Positions 1 to 6,876 of a DNA stretch of 22,890 bases are shown here, piece by piece (position 1 is the first letter of the stretch; the number at the start of each line of letters is the position of its first letter). The notes beneath the pieces were generated by a model. It ran no database searches. It had not been told where the DNA came from and saw only the letters and a program-made list of their open reading frames with translations. The translations under genes and the position numbers were made by a program. The DNA comes from CBDCWT01 sp965223305 (GTDB lineage: Bacteria > Planctomycetota > Planctomycetia > Pirellulales > Pirellulaceae), in the NCBI GenBank assembly GCA_965223305.1, contig CBDCWT010000009.1, positions 1-22,890 of the forward strand, in the 5' to 3' direction.

Positions 1-116
1 TGCTGCTGCTGTTTCGGATTGGAATCTGGTGTGCTCGGGACGACAAGCTGTCGCGTCCGGTGGGCGCGGCACTGCTGTTGGGCTACGTGGTAATTCAAGT
101 GCTCGGGTTTATCTGA
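1..116 (+). CDS. 3' end of a membrane protein gene (partial)
   Basis: An open frame (codons from base 3) runs in from the left edge and ends at TGA 114-116. The visible 37 residues are a hydrophobic LLLFRIGIW segment, a short charged loop (ARDDKLSRP) and a final hydrophobic helix ending LGYVVIQVLGFI. That pattern is typical of the last transmembrane segment of an inner-membrane transporter. The charged loop plus final helix resembles the end of Na+/Ca2+ antiporter-type proteins, but the fragment is too short to assign a family, so that is only a suggestion. The stop codon is followed directly by the repeat array, so the array begins exactly at the gene end. Confidence 0.5.
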   Translation, partial: LLLFRIGIWCARDDKLSRPVGAALLLGYVVIQVLGFI

Positions 117-316
117 AGCAAGAGACAGGATGGAAGGGACAAGCTCCGCGGCAGGATGCCCGTCACACCCACCGCGACATGCGTATAAGACGCTCGGGAG
201 GGCGAGGCTCCTGCCGAGCCGTTTCCCGCGTATCGGTTTCGTGTTTACTCTACTTGTGGCGGACGGCACACGGAGTGTGCCTGCTACAGTTACGGCGGAA
301 ACCGTGGGCTAACGCC
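117..316 (+). repeat. Composite repeat unit 0 (5'-truncated, interrupted by the IS)
   Basis: This is the first copy of the composite repeat that fills 117-3189. It starts at the motif AGACAGGATGG just after the upstream stop codon and lacks the AACATGATGAACAGG segment seen in other copies. It contains the GC-rich hairpin module (196-221, core GAGGCTCCTGCCGAGCC) and the invariant 30-bp core (258-287, hairpin GGCACACGGAGTGTGCC). It ends in the GGGCTAACGCC hairpin, where the insertion sequence has entered. The sequence resumes, without loss, at 1808. Short open frames inside it are not credible genes. Confidence 0.9.
307..316 (+). repeat. Left 10-bp target-site duplication of the IS4-family element
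   Basis: GGCTAACGCC lies directly outside the left terminal inverted repeat and recurs at 1808-1817 outside the right one. Uninterrupted copies of the host repeat carry the site once (2087, 2366, 2669), followed by CAGCGGCTG. The duplication is therefore real and not a chance repeat. Ten base pairs falls within the range known for the IS4 family. Confidence 0.9.
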
Positions 317-333
317 GAGCCCTTTCAAGCTAG
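317..333 (+). repeat. Left terminal inverted repeat of the IS
   Basis: GAGCCCTTTCAAGCTAG is the exact reverse complement of 1791-1807. Past the first 17 bases the two ends share only a loose CTTC-rich similarity. Confidence 0.93.
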
Positions 334-394
334 CGACTTCTTCTCTCGGATGACAGGCGTAGAATCACTTTGGTGTACGTTTTCGTAATCTGGC

Positions 395-400
395 AGGAGG
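395..400 (+). promoter_or_regulatory. Shine-Dalgarno of the transposase, fixing its start
   Basis: AGGAGG ends 8 nt before the ATG at 409. This supports ATG 409 over the in-frame TTG at 370, which has no such site. It is one of the few strong Shine-Dalgarno sequences in the window, whose other genes mostly lack one. Confidence 0.75.
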
Positions 401-408
401 ATGCAAAT

Positions 409-1794
409 ATGCGAGTCGCCGAAGTGTTTAAACGCTTTGAGAAGGAGAGTCCGATTTCGGTTATGGCCCGCACCACGCTTGAGCATGTTCTTGATAGCGA
501 TCGGCTCGATCGGCTCTTTGAGGAATATGCAGTCCAGCAGAAATGTGGAGATCTAGCGTTTTCGACGGTTGCCGACCTGATGGGACTGGTAGCAATCAAA
601 GCAAAGCCGTCAGTCAATGCTGCGTACAAGCACCGAACAAGAGAACAAGTCGGTGTGTCAATCGCCTCGATTTACAACAAACTGCAGGGTATCGAGCCTG
701 CAGTCGGGCGGGCGATGGTTGCAGAGACTGCGCGGGATCTACAGACGGTACTCGGATCGCTCAAGAAAGGCTTGCCTGCTTCATTTGTGAGCGGTTACAA
801 GACTCGGATCATCGATGGCAATCACTTCGCAGGCACGCAACATCGGATCGAAGAACTTCGCACCTTGGGGGCCGCGGCGCTGCCTGGTCAATGCATCCCC
901 ATTCTCGACCCCGACCATCGTTTGATACACGATGTAATTCCTTGCGAAGACGGTCATGCTTCGGAATGCACCATGTTTCCCGAGATCCTTGAGTTGGTCG
1001 AGCCCAGTGAACTATGGATTGGAGACCGAAAGTTTGGCACCAAGACCATGATGATGGCGATGGCCTTGGAGAAGGAATCGCATTTCATCTTCCGTCACAG
1101 CTTGGGAAACGTGCCGGGATGGAAATCATGTGGCTCGAGAGTCAAGATCGGCAAGATAGGGGGCGACACGCTCTACGAACAATCGATTGAGATCGAGTTC
1201 CGCGGGCAGACGCTTAAGCTACGCCGCATCACGGTCAAGTTGTCCACACCGACGCGAAAGGGTGATAAGGAGATTCATCTTTTGACCAACTTGCCCAAGC
1301 GGGTTAAGGCTCGGCAAGTTACTTGTGCGTATCGCAAGCGATGGACGATCGAAACAGCATTTCAACAACTTGCCGAAGTGCTTCACTGTGAGATCGAAAC
1401 GTTGGGCTATCCCAAAGCAGCGTTATTCAGCTTCTCCATGGGACTGATGATGTTCAATGTTCTGAGTGTGATTAAAACCGCAATCGCAGTTGGTCACGAC
1501 AATCCGAAGATCGCGGAGGAAGTATCGACCTACTACATTGCACTTGAAATATCGGAAACGTGGTCAGGTTTTCGAATCGCATTGACCGACGAAGAATTCG
1601 CCAAGCTTGAGGGTAATCGAACGGCAGCACAACTTGCAGCCCGTTTACGATTCCTCGGCAAACAGGTGAACCTGAAGCGGTTTCTCAAGAGTAAACGTGG
1701 ACCCAAGAAACCTCCGCCCAAAAGAAAATCCGGCAATCGCGGAAATCACGTCGCAACAGCCCGCGTCCTCGCCAAAAGTCGAGGGAAGTACTAG
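409..1794 (+). CDS. IS4-family DDE transposase
   Basis: The 461-residue protein catalyses cut-and-paste transposition of the surrounding IS. It has an N-terminal DNA-binding-like region (about residues 1-125) and an RNase H-like DDE domain. The catalytic acids are visible as D136 in IIDGNHF, D206 in WIGDRKFG and E315 in YRKRWTIETAF. The last is the Y-(2)-R-(3)-E signature of IS4 transposases (DDE_Tnp_1 type); the lysine often found seven residues later is an alanine. A long insertion-like beta region lies between the second D and the E. The C-terminus is very basic (KRGPKKPPPKRK). The start is ATG 409 because of the AGGAGG at 395-400; an in-frame TTG at 370 would add 13 residues. The gene is alone in the element and shows no frameshift, so it is probably active. 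Confidence 0.93.
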   Translation: MRVAEVFKRFEKESPISVMARTTLEHVLDSDRLDRLFEEYAVQQKCGDLAFSTVADLMGLVAIKAKPSVNAAYKHRTREQVGVSIASIYNKLQGIEPAVGRAMVAETARDLQTVLGSLKKGLPASFVSGYKTRIIDGNHFAGTQHRIEELRTLGAAALPGQCIPILDPDHRLIHDVIPCEDGHASECTMFPEILELVEPSELWIGDRKFGTKTMMMAMALEKESHFIFRHSLGNVPGWKSCGSRVKIGKIGGDTLYEQSIEIEFRGQTLKLRRITVKLSTPTRKGDKEIHLLTNLPKRVKARQVTCAYRKRWTIETAFQQLAEVLHCEIETLGYPKAALFSFSMGLMMFNVLSVIKTAIAVGHDNPKIAEEVSTYYIALEISETWSGFRIALTDEEFAKLEGNRTAAQLAARLRFLGKQVNLKRFLKSKRGPKKPPPKRKSGNRGNHVATARVLAKSRGKY

Positions 1795-1807
1795 CTTGAA
1801 AGGGCTC
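1791..1807 (-). repeat. Right terminal inverted repeat of the IS
   Basis: CTAGCTTGAAAGGGCTC is a perfect 17-bp inverted copy of the left end. The transposase stop codon TAG (1792-1794) is part of it, so gene and terminus overlap. Confidence 0.93.
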
Positions 1808-2086
1808 GGCTAACGCCCAGCGGCTGATTTTGTAGCACGGGCCCGGCTATCCTGTTGATCCTGTGAATCCTGTCAAAAGCAGCAGACGGGATCAACATGA
1901 TGAACAGGATGGAAGGGACAAGCTCCGCGGCGGAATGCTCGTCACACTCACCGCGACATCCGTATAAGACGCTCGGGAGGGCGAGGCTCCTGCCGAGCCG
2001 TTTTCCCGCGTATCGGTTTTGTGTTTACTCTACTTCTGGCGGACGGCACACGGAGTGTGCCTGCTACAGTTACGGCGGAAACCGTG
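1808..2086 (+). repeat. Composite repeat unit 1 (279 bp)
   Basis: This unit starts with the right target duplication of the IS. In order it carries: the GGGCTAACGCCC hairpin end; CAGCGGCTGATTTTG; a CCTGTTGATCCTGTGAATCCTGTC-type tract opposed by GGGATCAACATGATGAACAGG (an imperfect long hairpin); the GC-rich hairpin at 1975-2000; and the invariant 30-bp core at 2038-2067. The unit length of 279 bp is shared with units 2 and 4. No gene is supported; the 69-75-residue open frames on both strands recur in every copy with the repeat. Confidence 0.9.
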
Positions 2087-2365
2087 GGCTAACGCCCAGC
2101 GGCTGATTTTGGATCGCGGGCCCGGCTATCTTGTTGATCCTGTAAATCCTGTCAAAAGCAGAAGACAGGATGAACATGATGAACAGGATGGAGGGGACAA
2201 GCTCCACGGAAGGATGCTCATCACACCCACCGCGACATCCGTGTAAGACGCTCGGGAGGGCGAGGCTCCTGCCGAGCCGTTTTTCCACGTATCGGTTTCG
2301 TGTTTACTCTGCTTCTGGCGGACGGCACACGGAGTGTGCCTGCTACAGTTACGGTAGAAACCGTG
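2087..2365 (+). repeat. Composite repeat unit 2 (279 bp)
   Basis: A tandem copy of unit 1 with scattered substitutions. The GC-rich hairpin is at 2254-2279 and the invariant core at 2317-2346. Substitutions fall mainly in the linkers between hairpins. Confidence 0.9.
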
Positions 2366-2668
2366 GGCTAACGCCCAGCGGCTGATTTTGGATCGCGAGC
2401 CCGGCTCTCCTGTTGATCCTGTAAATCCTGTCAAAAGACAGGATGAACATGATGAACAGGATGGAGGGGACAAGCTCCACGGCAGGATGCCCGTCACACC
2501 CACCGCGACATCCGTTTAAGACGCTCGGGAGGGCGAGGCTCCAGCCGAGCCGTTTTTCCGCGTATCGGTTTCCCACGTATCGTTTTCCCGCGTATCGGTT
2601 TTGTGTTTGCTCTGCTTCTGGCGGACGGCACACGGAGTGTGCCTGCTACAGTTATGGTAGAAACCGTG
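2366..2668 (+). repeat. Composite repeat unit 3 (303 bp, internally expanded)
   Basis: A tandem copy differing from the 279-bp units by a 6-bp loss in the spacer after GTCAAAAG and a 30-bp gain from triplication of a 15-bp motif at 2558-2602. The GC-rich hairpin is at 2527-2552 and the invariant core at 2620-2649. Confidence 0.9.
2558..2602 (+). repeat. Three tandem copies of a 15-bp motif inside unit 3
   Basis: CCGCGTATCGGTTTC, CCACGTATCGTTTTC and CCGCGTATCGGTTTT lie head to tail. Other units hold a single copy, so this is a local slippage-type expansion. Confidence 0.9.
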
Positions 2669-2954
2669 GGCTAACGCCCAGCGGCTGATTTTGTAGCACG
2701 GGCCCGGCTCTCCTGTTGATCCTGTGAATCCTGTCAAAAGCAGCAGACAGGATCAACATGATGAACAGGATGGAGGGGACAAGCTCCACGGAAGGATGCC
2801 CGTCACACCCACCGCGACATCCGTATAAGACGCTCGGGAGGGCGAGGCTCCAGCCGAGCCGTTTTCCCTCGTATCGGTTTTGTGTTTACTCTGCTTCTGG
2901 CGGACGGCACACGGAGTGTGCCTGCTACAGTTACGGTAGAAACCGTGGGCTAAC
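2669..2954 (+). repeat. Composite repeat unit 4, ending at the palindromic insertion
   Basis: A tandem copy with the best-preserved long hairpin: the 25-nt arms 2711-2735 and 2746-2770 pair at 21 of 25 positions around a 10-nt loop. The GC-rich hairpin is at 2836-2861 and the invariant core at 2899-2928. The next unit begins GGGCTAAC (2947-2954) and is then broken by 170 bp of unrelated sequence. Confidence 0.88.
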
Positions 2955-3124
2955 CCGAATGATTCATGAGCGATCTGCTGCGAGGTCGTAAGTCCATCCG
3001 TGGCTTCGTCATGCTTCACAATTCTCCCTCGACGTATTGCTTCAATACGCCTGCGGAAGAATTGCTCGCCTTCCTTGCCACGAACGTACTTACAACCTCT
3101 CGCGACGATCTTCATGAATAATCC
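2955..3124. mobile_element. 170-bp long-palindrome (MITE-like) insertion
   Basis: Sequence unrelated to the array interrupts it here and is flanked by the direct repeat GGGCTAAC (2947-2954 and 3125-3132). The insert is nearly one imperfect inverted repeat: the left arm 2962-3039 and right arm 3043-3119 meet at the perfect apex CGTATTG-CTT-CAATACG. The outer tips share ATTCATGA and then GGTYGTAAGT, and the inner parts share AATTCT and CGTATTG. A 54-codon frame open on the minus strand from ATG 3115 (beginning MKIVARGCKY) covers most of it, but I recognise no family and the frame runs on into the repeat. The features fit a non-autonomous miniature element. A relic of a palindromic RNA or gene fragment is the alternative. 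Confidence 0.6.
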
Positions 3125-3189
3125 GGGCTAACGCCCAGCGGCTGATTTTGGATCGCGGGCCCGGCTATCCTGTTGATCCTGTGAATCCT
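3125..3189 (+). repeat. Composite repeat unit 5 (3'-truncated)
   Basis: The array resumes with GGGCTAACGCCCAGCGGCTG, continues to GTGAATCCT and then ends abruptly 15 nt before the stop codon of the convergent glycosyltransferase gene. Confidence 0.88.
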
Positions 3190-3204
3190 CGACGTTCTTC
3201 GACT

Positions 3205-4503
3205 TCAGACAACTCGCTCAATGATGTTGGCTGCGTGTGTGGCTCCTCCGGCGCGGCGATTCGCGGCGGCTAGCTGTTGAGCCCGCATCGCATAGCAAGG
3301 TTCTTCCAAGAGCTGCCTGACCGCGTCGGCAATCCGCTGTACGTTCACCCGGCGCAGCGGCACCACTCGACCACAGCCGCTCCAGGCGATCCGCGCCGCG
3401 ACAGCCGGCTGGTCGTTGGTGATGGGAATCGCCAGCAGCGGTACTCCCTGAGCGATCGTCTCCATTGCCGTGTTCATGCCCGCGTGGGTGATCACGATCC
3501 GGGCCCGCTTTAGCAGCTCGAGCTGCGGAGCGAACTGAACGAGGATCGGATCACCTGCCAGCCGCCCCACACTGTAAGGTTCGACGCCGCCACCTAGCGA
3601 GATCACAAGTTGGAGTGGCAGGTCGGAGCAAGCTTCGGCAATCGTGCGAAAAATAGGGAGCAAACGGTTTTGCACCGTTCCTAACGATGCGTAGACGAGC
3701 GGTCTGCCGTCGAGTCGGTCGAAAGGGAACTCTACCGGCAGGCGATCTGCGGTGCTATGTAGTGCTCCCACATAGTGAAACCAGTCCGGCTTGTCGCGCC
3801 GCGGATAGTCAAATTCCTCGGGCAGCTGAGCCAGCGTCGCGCGTTCCGACGCATTCTGCCTCTTCAAATCGTAGTGACCCAGCCCATGACGTCGGCGCAC
3901 CTGGAGGATATCCCGTTCGATCGGCCGGAGCAGCAGTCTGGCGGCCAGCAGACCGAGCCGGTTGCGAATCCGTCCCCACCGATCCGGGCGATAGCTCCAG
4001 GCGGGAATCGGAGGAGGGTGATCTGCGTCAGGGTGCATGGGCAGAGCATTGCAGACGGTGATCCACGGTAGGTCAACCAGCTCGGCAACCGTGCGGGCTG
4101 CAAAAATCGACTCATCGGCAATCAGTGCGTCGGCACCGCAGCCGCGAATCGCCGCAGGCGCCTCCTCGAGGATGATCCTCATTCCCAATCGATAGCCCGC
4201 GAGTGTCCGTCGCACGGCCGGCAACCCGGAGAGTTCACCGAGCTCGGCCAACGTTGACTCGAGCGATCCGGCTGGGAAGAGCTGATGGCCGATGGTAACC
4301 ACCTGCAGCCCTCGCTGCTGGACGCGCTCGGCACCGTCGAGCGTACCGATCCATGTGATCTGATGGCCCCGGCGCCGCAGTTCGGCCAGGAGAGTCGTCA
4401 TGGGGTTGAGATGGCCGGAAGCCTCCGGCGAAAGCACCGCAAAGTGGCGGCTGGAACGAGCGGCAGAGCGCCCGGGTAGTTGTTCGATCGTTTGACTGGG
4501 CAT
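3205..4503 (-). CDS. GT1-family (UGT/MGT-like) glycosyltransferase
   Basis: The 432-residue protein is predicted to transfer a sugar from a nucleotide-sugar donor to a small hydrophobic acceptor. The N-terminal Rossmann domain starts after about 18 residues with HFAVLSPEASGHLNPM, the acceptor-side motif of GT-B enzymes, where the histidine is the likely catalytic base. The C-terminal donor domain contains YASLGTVQN and then FAPQLELLKRA, THAGMNTAMETIAQG and PITNDQPAVA, which is the UGT signature ending in the sugar-contacting D/N-Q pair. Length is usual for the family. Zeaxanthin glucosyltransferase (CrtX)-like and macrolide-type enzymes share this architecture, and the acceptor cannot be read from the sequence. 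There is no signal peptide. The gene stands alone: 357 bp of repeat-rich DNA separates it from the upstream operon. Confidence 0.85.
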   Translation of the reverse strand: MPSQTIEQLPGRSAARSSRHFAVLSPEASGHLNPMTTLLAELRRRGHQITWIGTLDGAERVQQRGLQVVTIGHQLFPAGSLESTLAELGELSGLPAVRRTLAGYRLGMRIILEEAPAAIRGCGADALIADESIFAARTVAELVDLPWITVCNALPMHPDADHPPPIPAWSYRPDRWGRIRNRLGLLAARLLLRPIERDILQVRRRHGLGHYDLKRQNASERATLAQLPEEFDYPRRDKPDWFHYVGALHSTADRLPVEFPFDRLDGRPLVYASLGTVQNRLLPIFRTIAEACSDLPLQLVISLGGGVEPYSVGRLAGDPILVQFAPQLELLKRARIVITHAGMNTAMETIAQGVPLLAIPITNDQPAVAARIAWSGCGRVVPLRRVNVQRIADAVRQLLEEPCYAMRAQQLAAANRRAGGATHAANIIERVV

Positions 4504-4534
4504 GCTGCCACGACTCGTACAGAGAATTCTTGTG

Positions 4535-4592
4535 GCCGAATTCGCCAGAATTTGGACGAACCGTCAGTCCACCAAACTCTGGCGAGTTCGGC
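4535..4592. repeat. Inverted repeat with 21-bp arms upstream of the glycosyltransferase
   Basis: GCCGAATTCGCCAGAATTTGG (4535-4555) pairs with 4572-4592 with two mismatches around a 16-nt loop. It lies 32 nt upstream of the glycosyltransferase start. A terminator for the operon behind it is possible but it has no following T-run. A dispersed palindromic repeat is more likely. Confidence 0.8.
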
Positions 4593-4616
4593 TACGCTTT
4601 GGCGAGTTCGGCAACG
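4577..4616 (+). repeat. Two tandem 20-bp copies of a TGGCGAGTTCGGC motif
   Basis: CTCTGGCGAGTTCGGCTACG (4577-4596) is followed directly by CTTTGGCGAGTTCGGCAACG, identical at 18 of 20 positions. The first copy is also the right arm of the inverted repeat. Confidence 0.85.
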
Positions 4617-4627
4617 TATCCGAATCT

Positions 4628-4756
4628 GCCGCTGGGCGTTAGCTCACGGTTTCCACCGTAACTGTAGCAGGCACACTCCGTGTGCCGTCCGCCAGAAGTA
4701 GAGTAAACACAAAATCGATACGCGGGAAAACGGCTCGGCAGGAGCCTCGCCCTCCC
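4628..4756 (-). repeat. Partial composite repeat, reverse orientation
   Basis: On the minus strand this carries the GC-rich hairpin (4731-4756), the invariant 30-bp core (4664-4693) and the CCGTGAGCTAACGCCCAGCGGC hairpin end, in the same order as the array at 117-3189. The bases 4757-4860 that follow show no gene, repeat or convincing terminator. Confidence 0.88.
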
Positions 4757-4860
4757 GATCGCCGTACACGATGGTTGCAGCGGGCGCGTGAGCTGGCACT
4801 CCGCAGGTCGCTTCCCCCGGCGCCGCTACAACGTCACACGATGATCTCCACGAGTCCGGG

Positions 4861-6849
4861 CTAAATGCGATCGAGTGTGTCGATCCAGCGGACAACTTCC
4901 CCGCGTTCGTCATCTTCAAGAGCCCGAGGCTGCGGTCCAAGGCTGCGGACGATGACGGGATGCTTCCGCGCTCGGAGCAGCTCGAGCGAGCGGCGGATCC
5001 ACGGTGTCGCTCGAGATTTCTCCGCCGTGGCCACGAAGAACGCCAACATGCGGACTGGGTCGCTGTCTGGGAGTCGCAGGCCACGAGGTATCGGTGCATC
5101 AACGGCGACGACCGCACGGACTGTCTCGCGCAGCCGAAAAGCCACCAGGAAGGCCATGGAGCCACCAGGGCCTTGGCCTGCGACCGCGACACGTAACGGA
5201 TCGACGCGGTAGTTGGTGTTGGTGAAGTCGAGCACCTTTCTAACAAAATCAACCTCTGTCGCTTGCCAGCGCGCCGGATCGTTGGACTGAGGGGCGACCA
5301 GAATCAAGTCATTGTCATCGCATAGGGGGCGCCAACCTGCCAACAGCTGAGCACGATCCAATGCCCCAGGAATCCCCAGATGAACAAGAACGCCGTATGA
5401 CCGGCGGGAATCGTAGTTTTCGGGAACGTATGCGAAACAGCTGTTTGGCTCTTCTGGAATGCGGATATCGATCTCTCCGACCGCTGCGGTCGCTTCGGGT
5501 TCCCGGCGGCCGGTCTCCAGCGTGTACGCGGGCGGCAGCGAATCCGGCAGCTCCTGCGGCAGTTCTGACAAGCCGACTGTAAGTACAAGCTCAGCGGACT
5601 CCCTCTGCACCGTTACCGGAATCTCCGTGCGAGGCTCACGGTTCGCAACAGCGGCGCGCAGGTCTTCCGCGGTGGCAACCGGTTGATTCTGCAAGGCTAC
5701 GATCAGATCATCCACGCGCAGACCTGCTGCCTCGGCCCCGCTACCCGGATAGACGTAGCGCAAAGCGACCCCGGCCTCTGTGGTTGGCGAACGGTCCGGC
5801 AAAATACCTAAGAAAGGATGTATGAAAGGAGTCAGTTTGTCCGTAAGCTCGACCTCAAATTCAAGCTGATCATCGCCTCTTTTGACCGCCACATCGACGC
5901 GATCGCCGGCGTAGAGTGGACCTAGGGCATGCTTCAACTGGGCTTGGCGCTCGACCTCTTGTCCGTTGCAGCGCACGACAACATCACCGGCCCTGATGCC
6001 AGCTTGATAAGCGGGCGACTTGATCTGGCATGCGGCGACCAGCGCTTCGCTGCCGTAGATGTCCTGTCCCTTTAAAGTGATTCCCATCACTCCTCGGTGA
6101 AGATCGCCTTGTTTCATGCGTTCCAGCCGGTCGTAGACGTCGACCAGCGGCACGGCGAACCCGATCCCCGAGTCGTACCATTCAGAACCAGCCAGTTCGT
6201 TGTGTGAGTTGGGAGAGAGCGGAACCAAGACACCCAACACACGCCCCCGCAGATCGATCAGTGGTCCTCCGTAGCTGCTGGGTGATACGTTGGCGTCGGT
6301 TTGAATCGCCTTGCCCCAGACACGGTTCAGCGCGCTGACGATGCCCACAGACCGGCTGGGTAGTGGCGCGTCGAACGTGCGACCTACGGCGATGCTCCAT
6401 TGACCGACAACGATCTCATCGAGCGGGACAGCTGCGGGAGGATTGAGCGGTTGCGGCGGCTCGACCTTCAGGAGAACCAGCATGCAGCTGTGATCCTGCG
6501 AGACGATGGTTGCCGGAACCCGCTGGCCGCTGGGGAGTGTGACCAGTATCGAATTCGGTTCTTGTACGAAGTTGAAGGCGCTCGAGACGATATAGCCGTC
6601 CTGCGAGACAATCAGGCCGGTTGTCGGACCCTGGCCAACGAGCATGCGTCCGACGCGCTCGAGCCCGCCGAAGGTCTCGATTCGTACAACGGCCGGCCCA
6701 ATTTGCTCGACGGCCGCGCGCATGGCGGTTTCTTCGAGTTCCCCGAGATCCTGAGCTCGTGAGATCGGGGTCAGCAGCAGGCTGAGTACGGCCGTTGCCC
6801 CAAGGACCAAATGCGTGGATCGCGAGCAATGCGATTGGCAAGTATGCAT
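4861..6849 (-). CDS. Exported pseudoprotease: trypsin-like (triad lost), two PDZ domains, hydrolase-like C-terminus
   Basis: The 662-residue protein begins with a signal peptide (hydrophobic about 14-29, then SRAQ). Residues about 40-245 align with HtrA/DegP-type trypsin-like domains. All three catalytic positions differ: His is F92 (GYIVSSAFNFV), Asp is M123 (DHSCMLVLLK) and Ser is Y193 (TDANVSPSSYGGPL). Two PDZ-like domains follow at about 255-337 and 343-428. Residues about 455-662 resemble an esterase-type alpha/beta-hydrolase (VLVHLGIPG, LILVAPQ), but the elbow reads G558-Q-G-P-G-G, so the nucleophile serine is glycine. It is the last gene of the envelope operon, 18-27 nt after the preceding pseudoprotease. 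I infer a non-catalytic scaffold or ligand-binding role. The start is ATG 6849; an in-frame TTG at 6858 would add three residues. Confidence 0.85.
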   Translation of the reverse strand: MHTCQSHCSRSTHLVLGATAVLSLLLTPISRAQDLGELEETAMRAAVEQIGPAVVRIETFGGLERVGRMLVGQGPTTGLIVSQDGYIVSSAFNFVQEPNSILVTLPSGQRVPATIVSQDHSCMLVLLKVEPPQPLNPPAAVPLDEIVVGQWSIAVGRTFDAPLPSRSVGIVSALNRVWGKAIQTDANVSPSSYGGPLIDLRGRVLGVLVPLSPNSHNELAGSEWYDSGIGFAVPLVDVYDRLERMKQGDLHRGVMGITLKGQDIYGSEALVAACQIKSPAYQAGIRAGDVVVRCNGQEVERQAQLKHALGPLYAGDRVDVAVKRGDDQLEFEVELTDKLTPFIHPFLGILPDRSPTTEAGVALRYVYPGSGAEAAGLRVDDLIVALQNQPVATAEDLRAAVANREPRTEIPVTVQRESAELVLTVGLSELPQELPDSLPPAYTLETGRREPEATAAVGEIDIRIPEEPNSCFAYVPENYDSRRSYGVLVHLGIPGALDRAQLLAGWRPLCDDNDLILVAPQSNDPARWQATEVDFVRKVLDFTNTNYRVDPLRVAVAGQGPGGSMAFLVAFRLRETVRAVVAVDAPIPRGLRLPDSDPVRMLAFFVATAEKSRATPWIRRSLELLRARKHPVIVRSLGPQPRALEDDERGEVVRWIDTLDRI

Positions 6850-6876
6850 GTCGATCAAGTATCGGTCTGGAGAGTG

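Larger units (their letters stand above)
317..1807 (+). mobile_element. Intact IS4-family insertion sequence, 1,491 bp
   Basis: The element is bounded by perfect 17-bp terminal inverted repeats (317-333 and 1791-1807) and a 10-bp direct target duplication (307-316 and 1808-1817). It carries a single full-length DDE transposase gene whose stop codon lies inside the right inverted repeat. Removing the element and one duplication restores a continuous copy of the flanking composite repeat. The perfect termini, intact gene and identical duplications indicate a recent, probably still mobile insertion. I cannot assign a named IS without a database search. Confidence 0.93.

Noticed and set aside
1897..2991. 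Several 70-125-residue open frames on both strands in the repeat array, some starting MNMMNRMEG
   Set aside because: They recur with every repeat unit, follow hairpin DNA rather than protein constraints, run between unrelated frames and match no protein family. They are translations of the repeat.
307..3132. TAAC-containing palindromes as integron attC sites
   Set aside because: The boundary sequence does not fit the RYYYAAC/GTTRRRY core pair, no cassette genes lie between the copies and no integrase is present.
117..3189. Tandem repeats as a CRISPR array
   Set aside because: The units are about 279 bp and contiguous with homologous linkers, not short identical repeats separated by unique spacers. 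No cas gene is present.
4535..4592. Rho-independent terminator for the envelope operon
   Set aside because: The stem is stable but has no T-run on the minus strand and is nearly 300 nt beyond the operon's last stop. A dispersed repeat explains it better.
4644..5252. Minus-strand frame of 202 residues overlapping the end of the pseudoprotease gene
   Set aside because: It is an alternative frame of the same strand, runs into the repeat (reading EGEAPAEP and TAHGVCLL) and has no domain.
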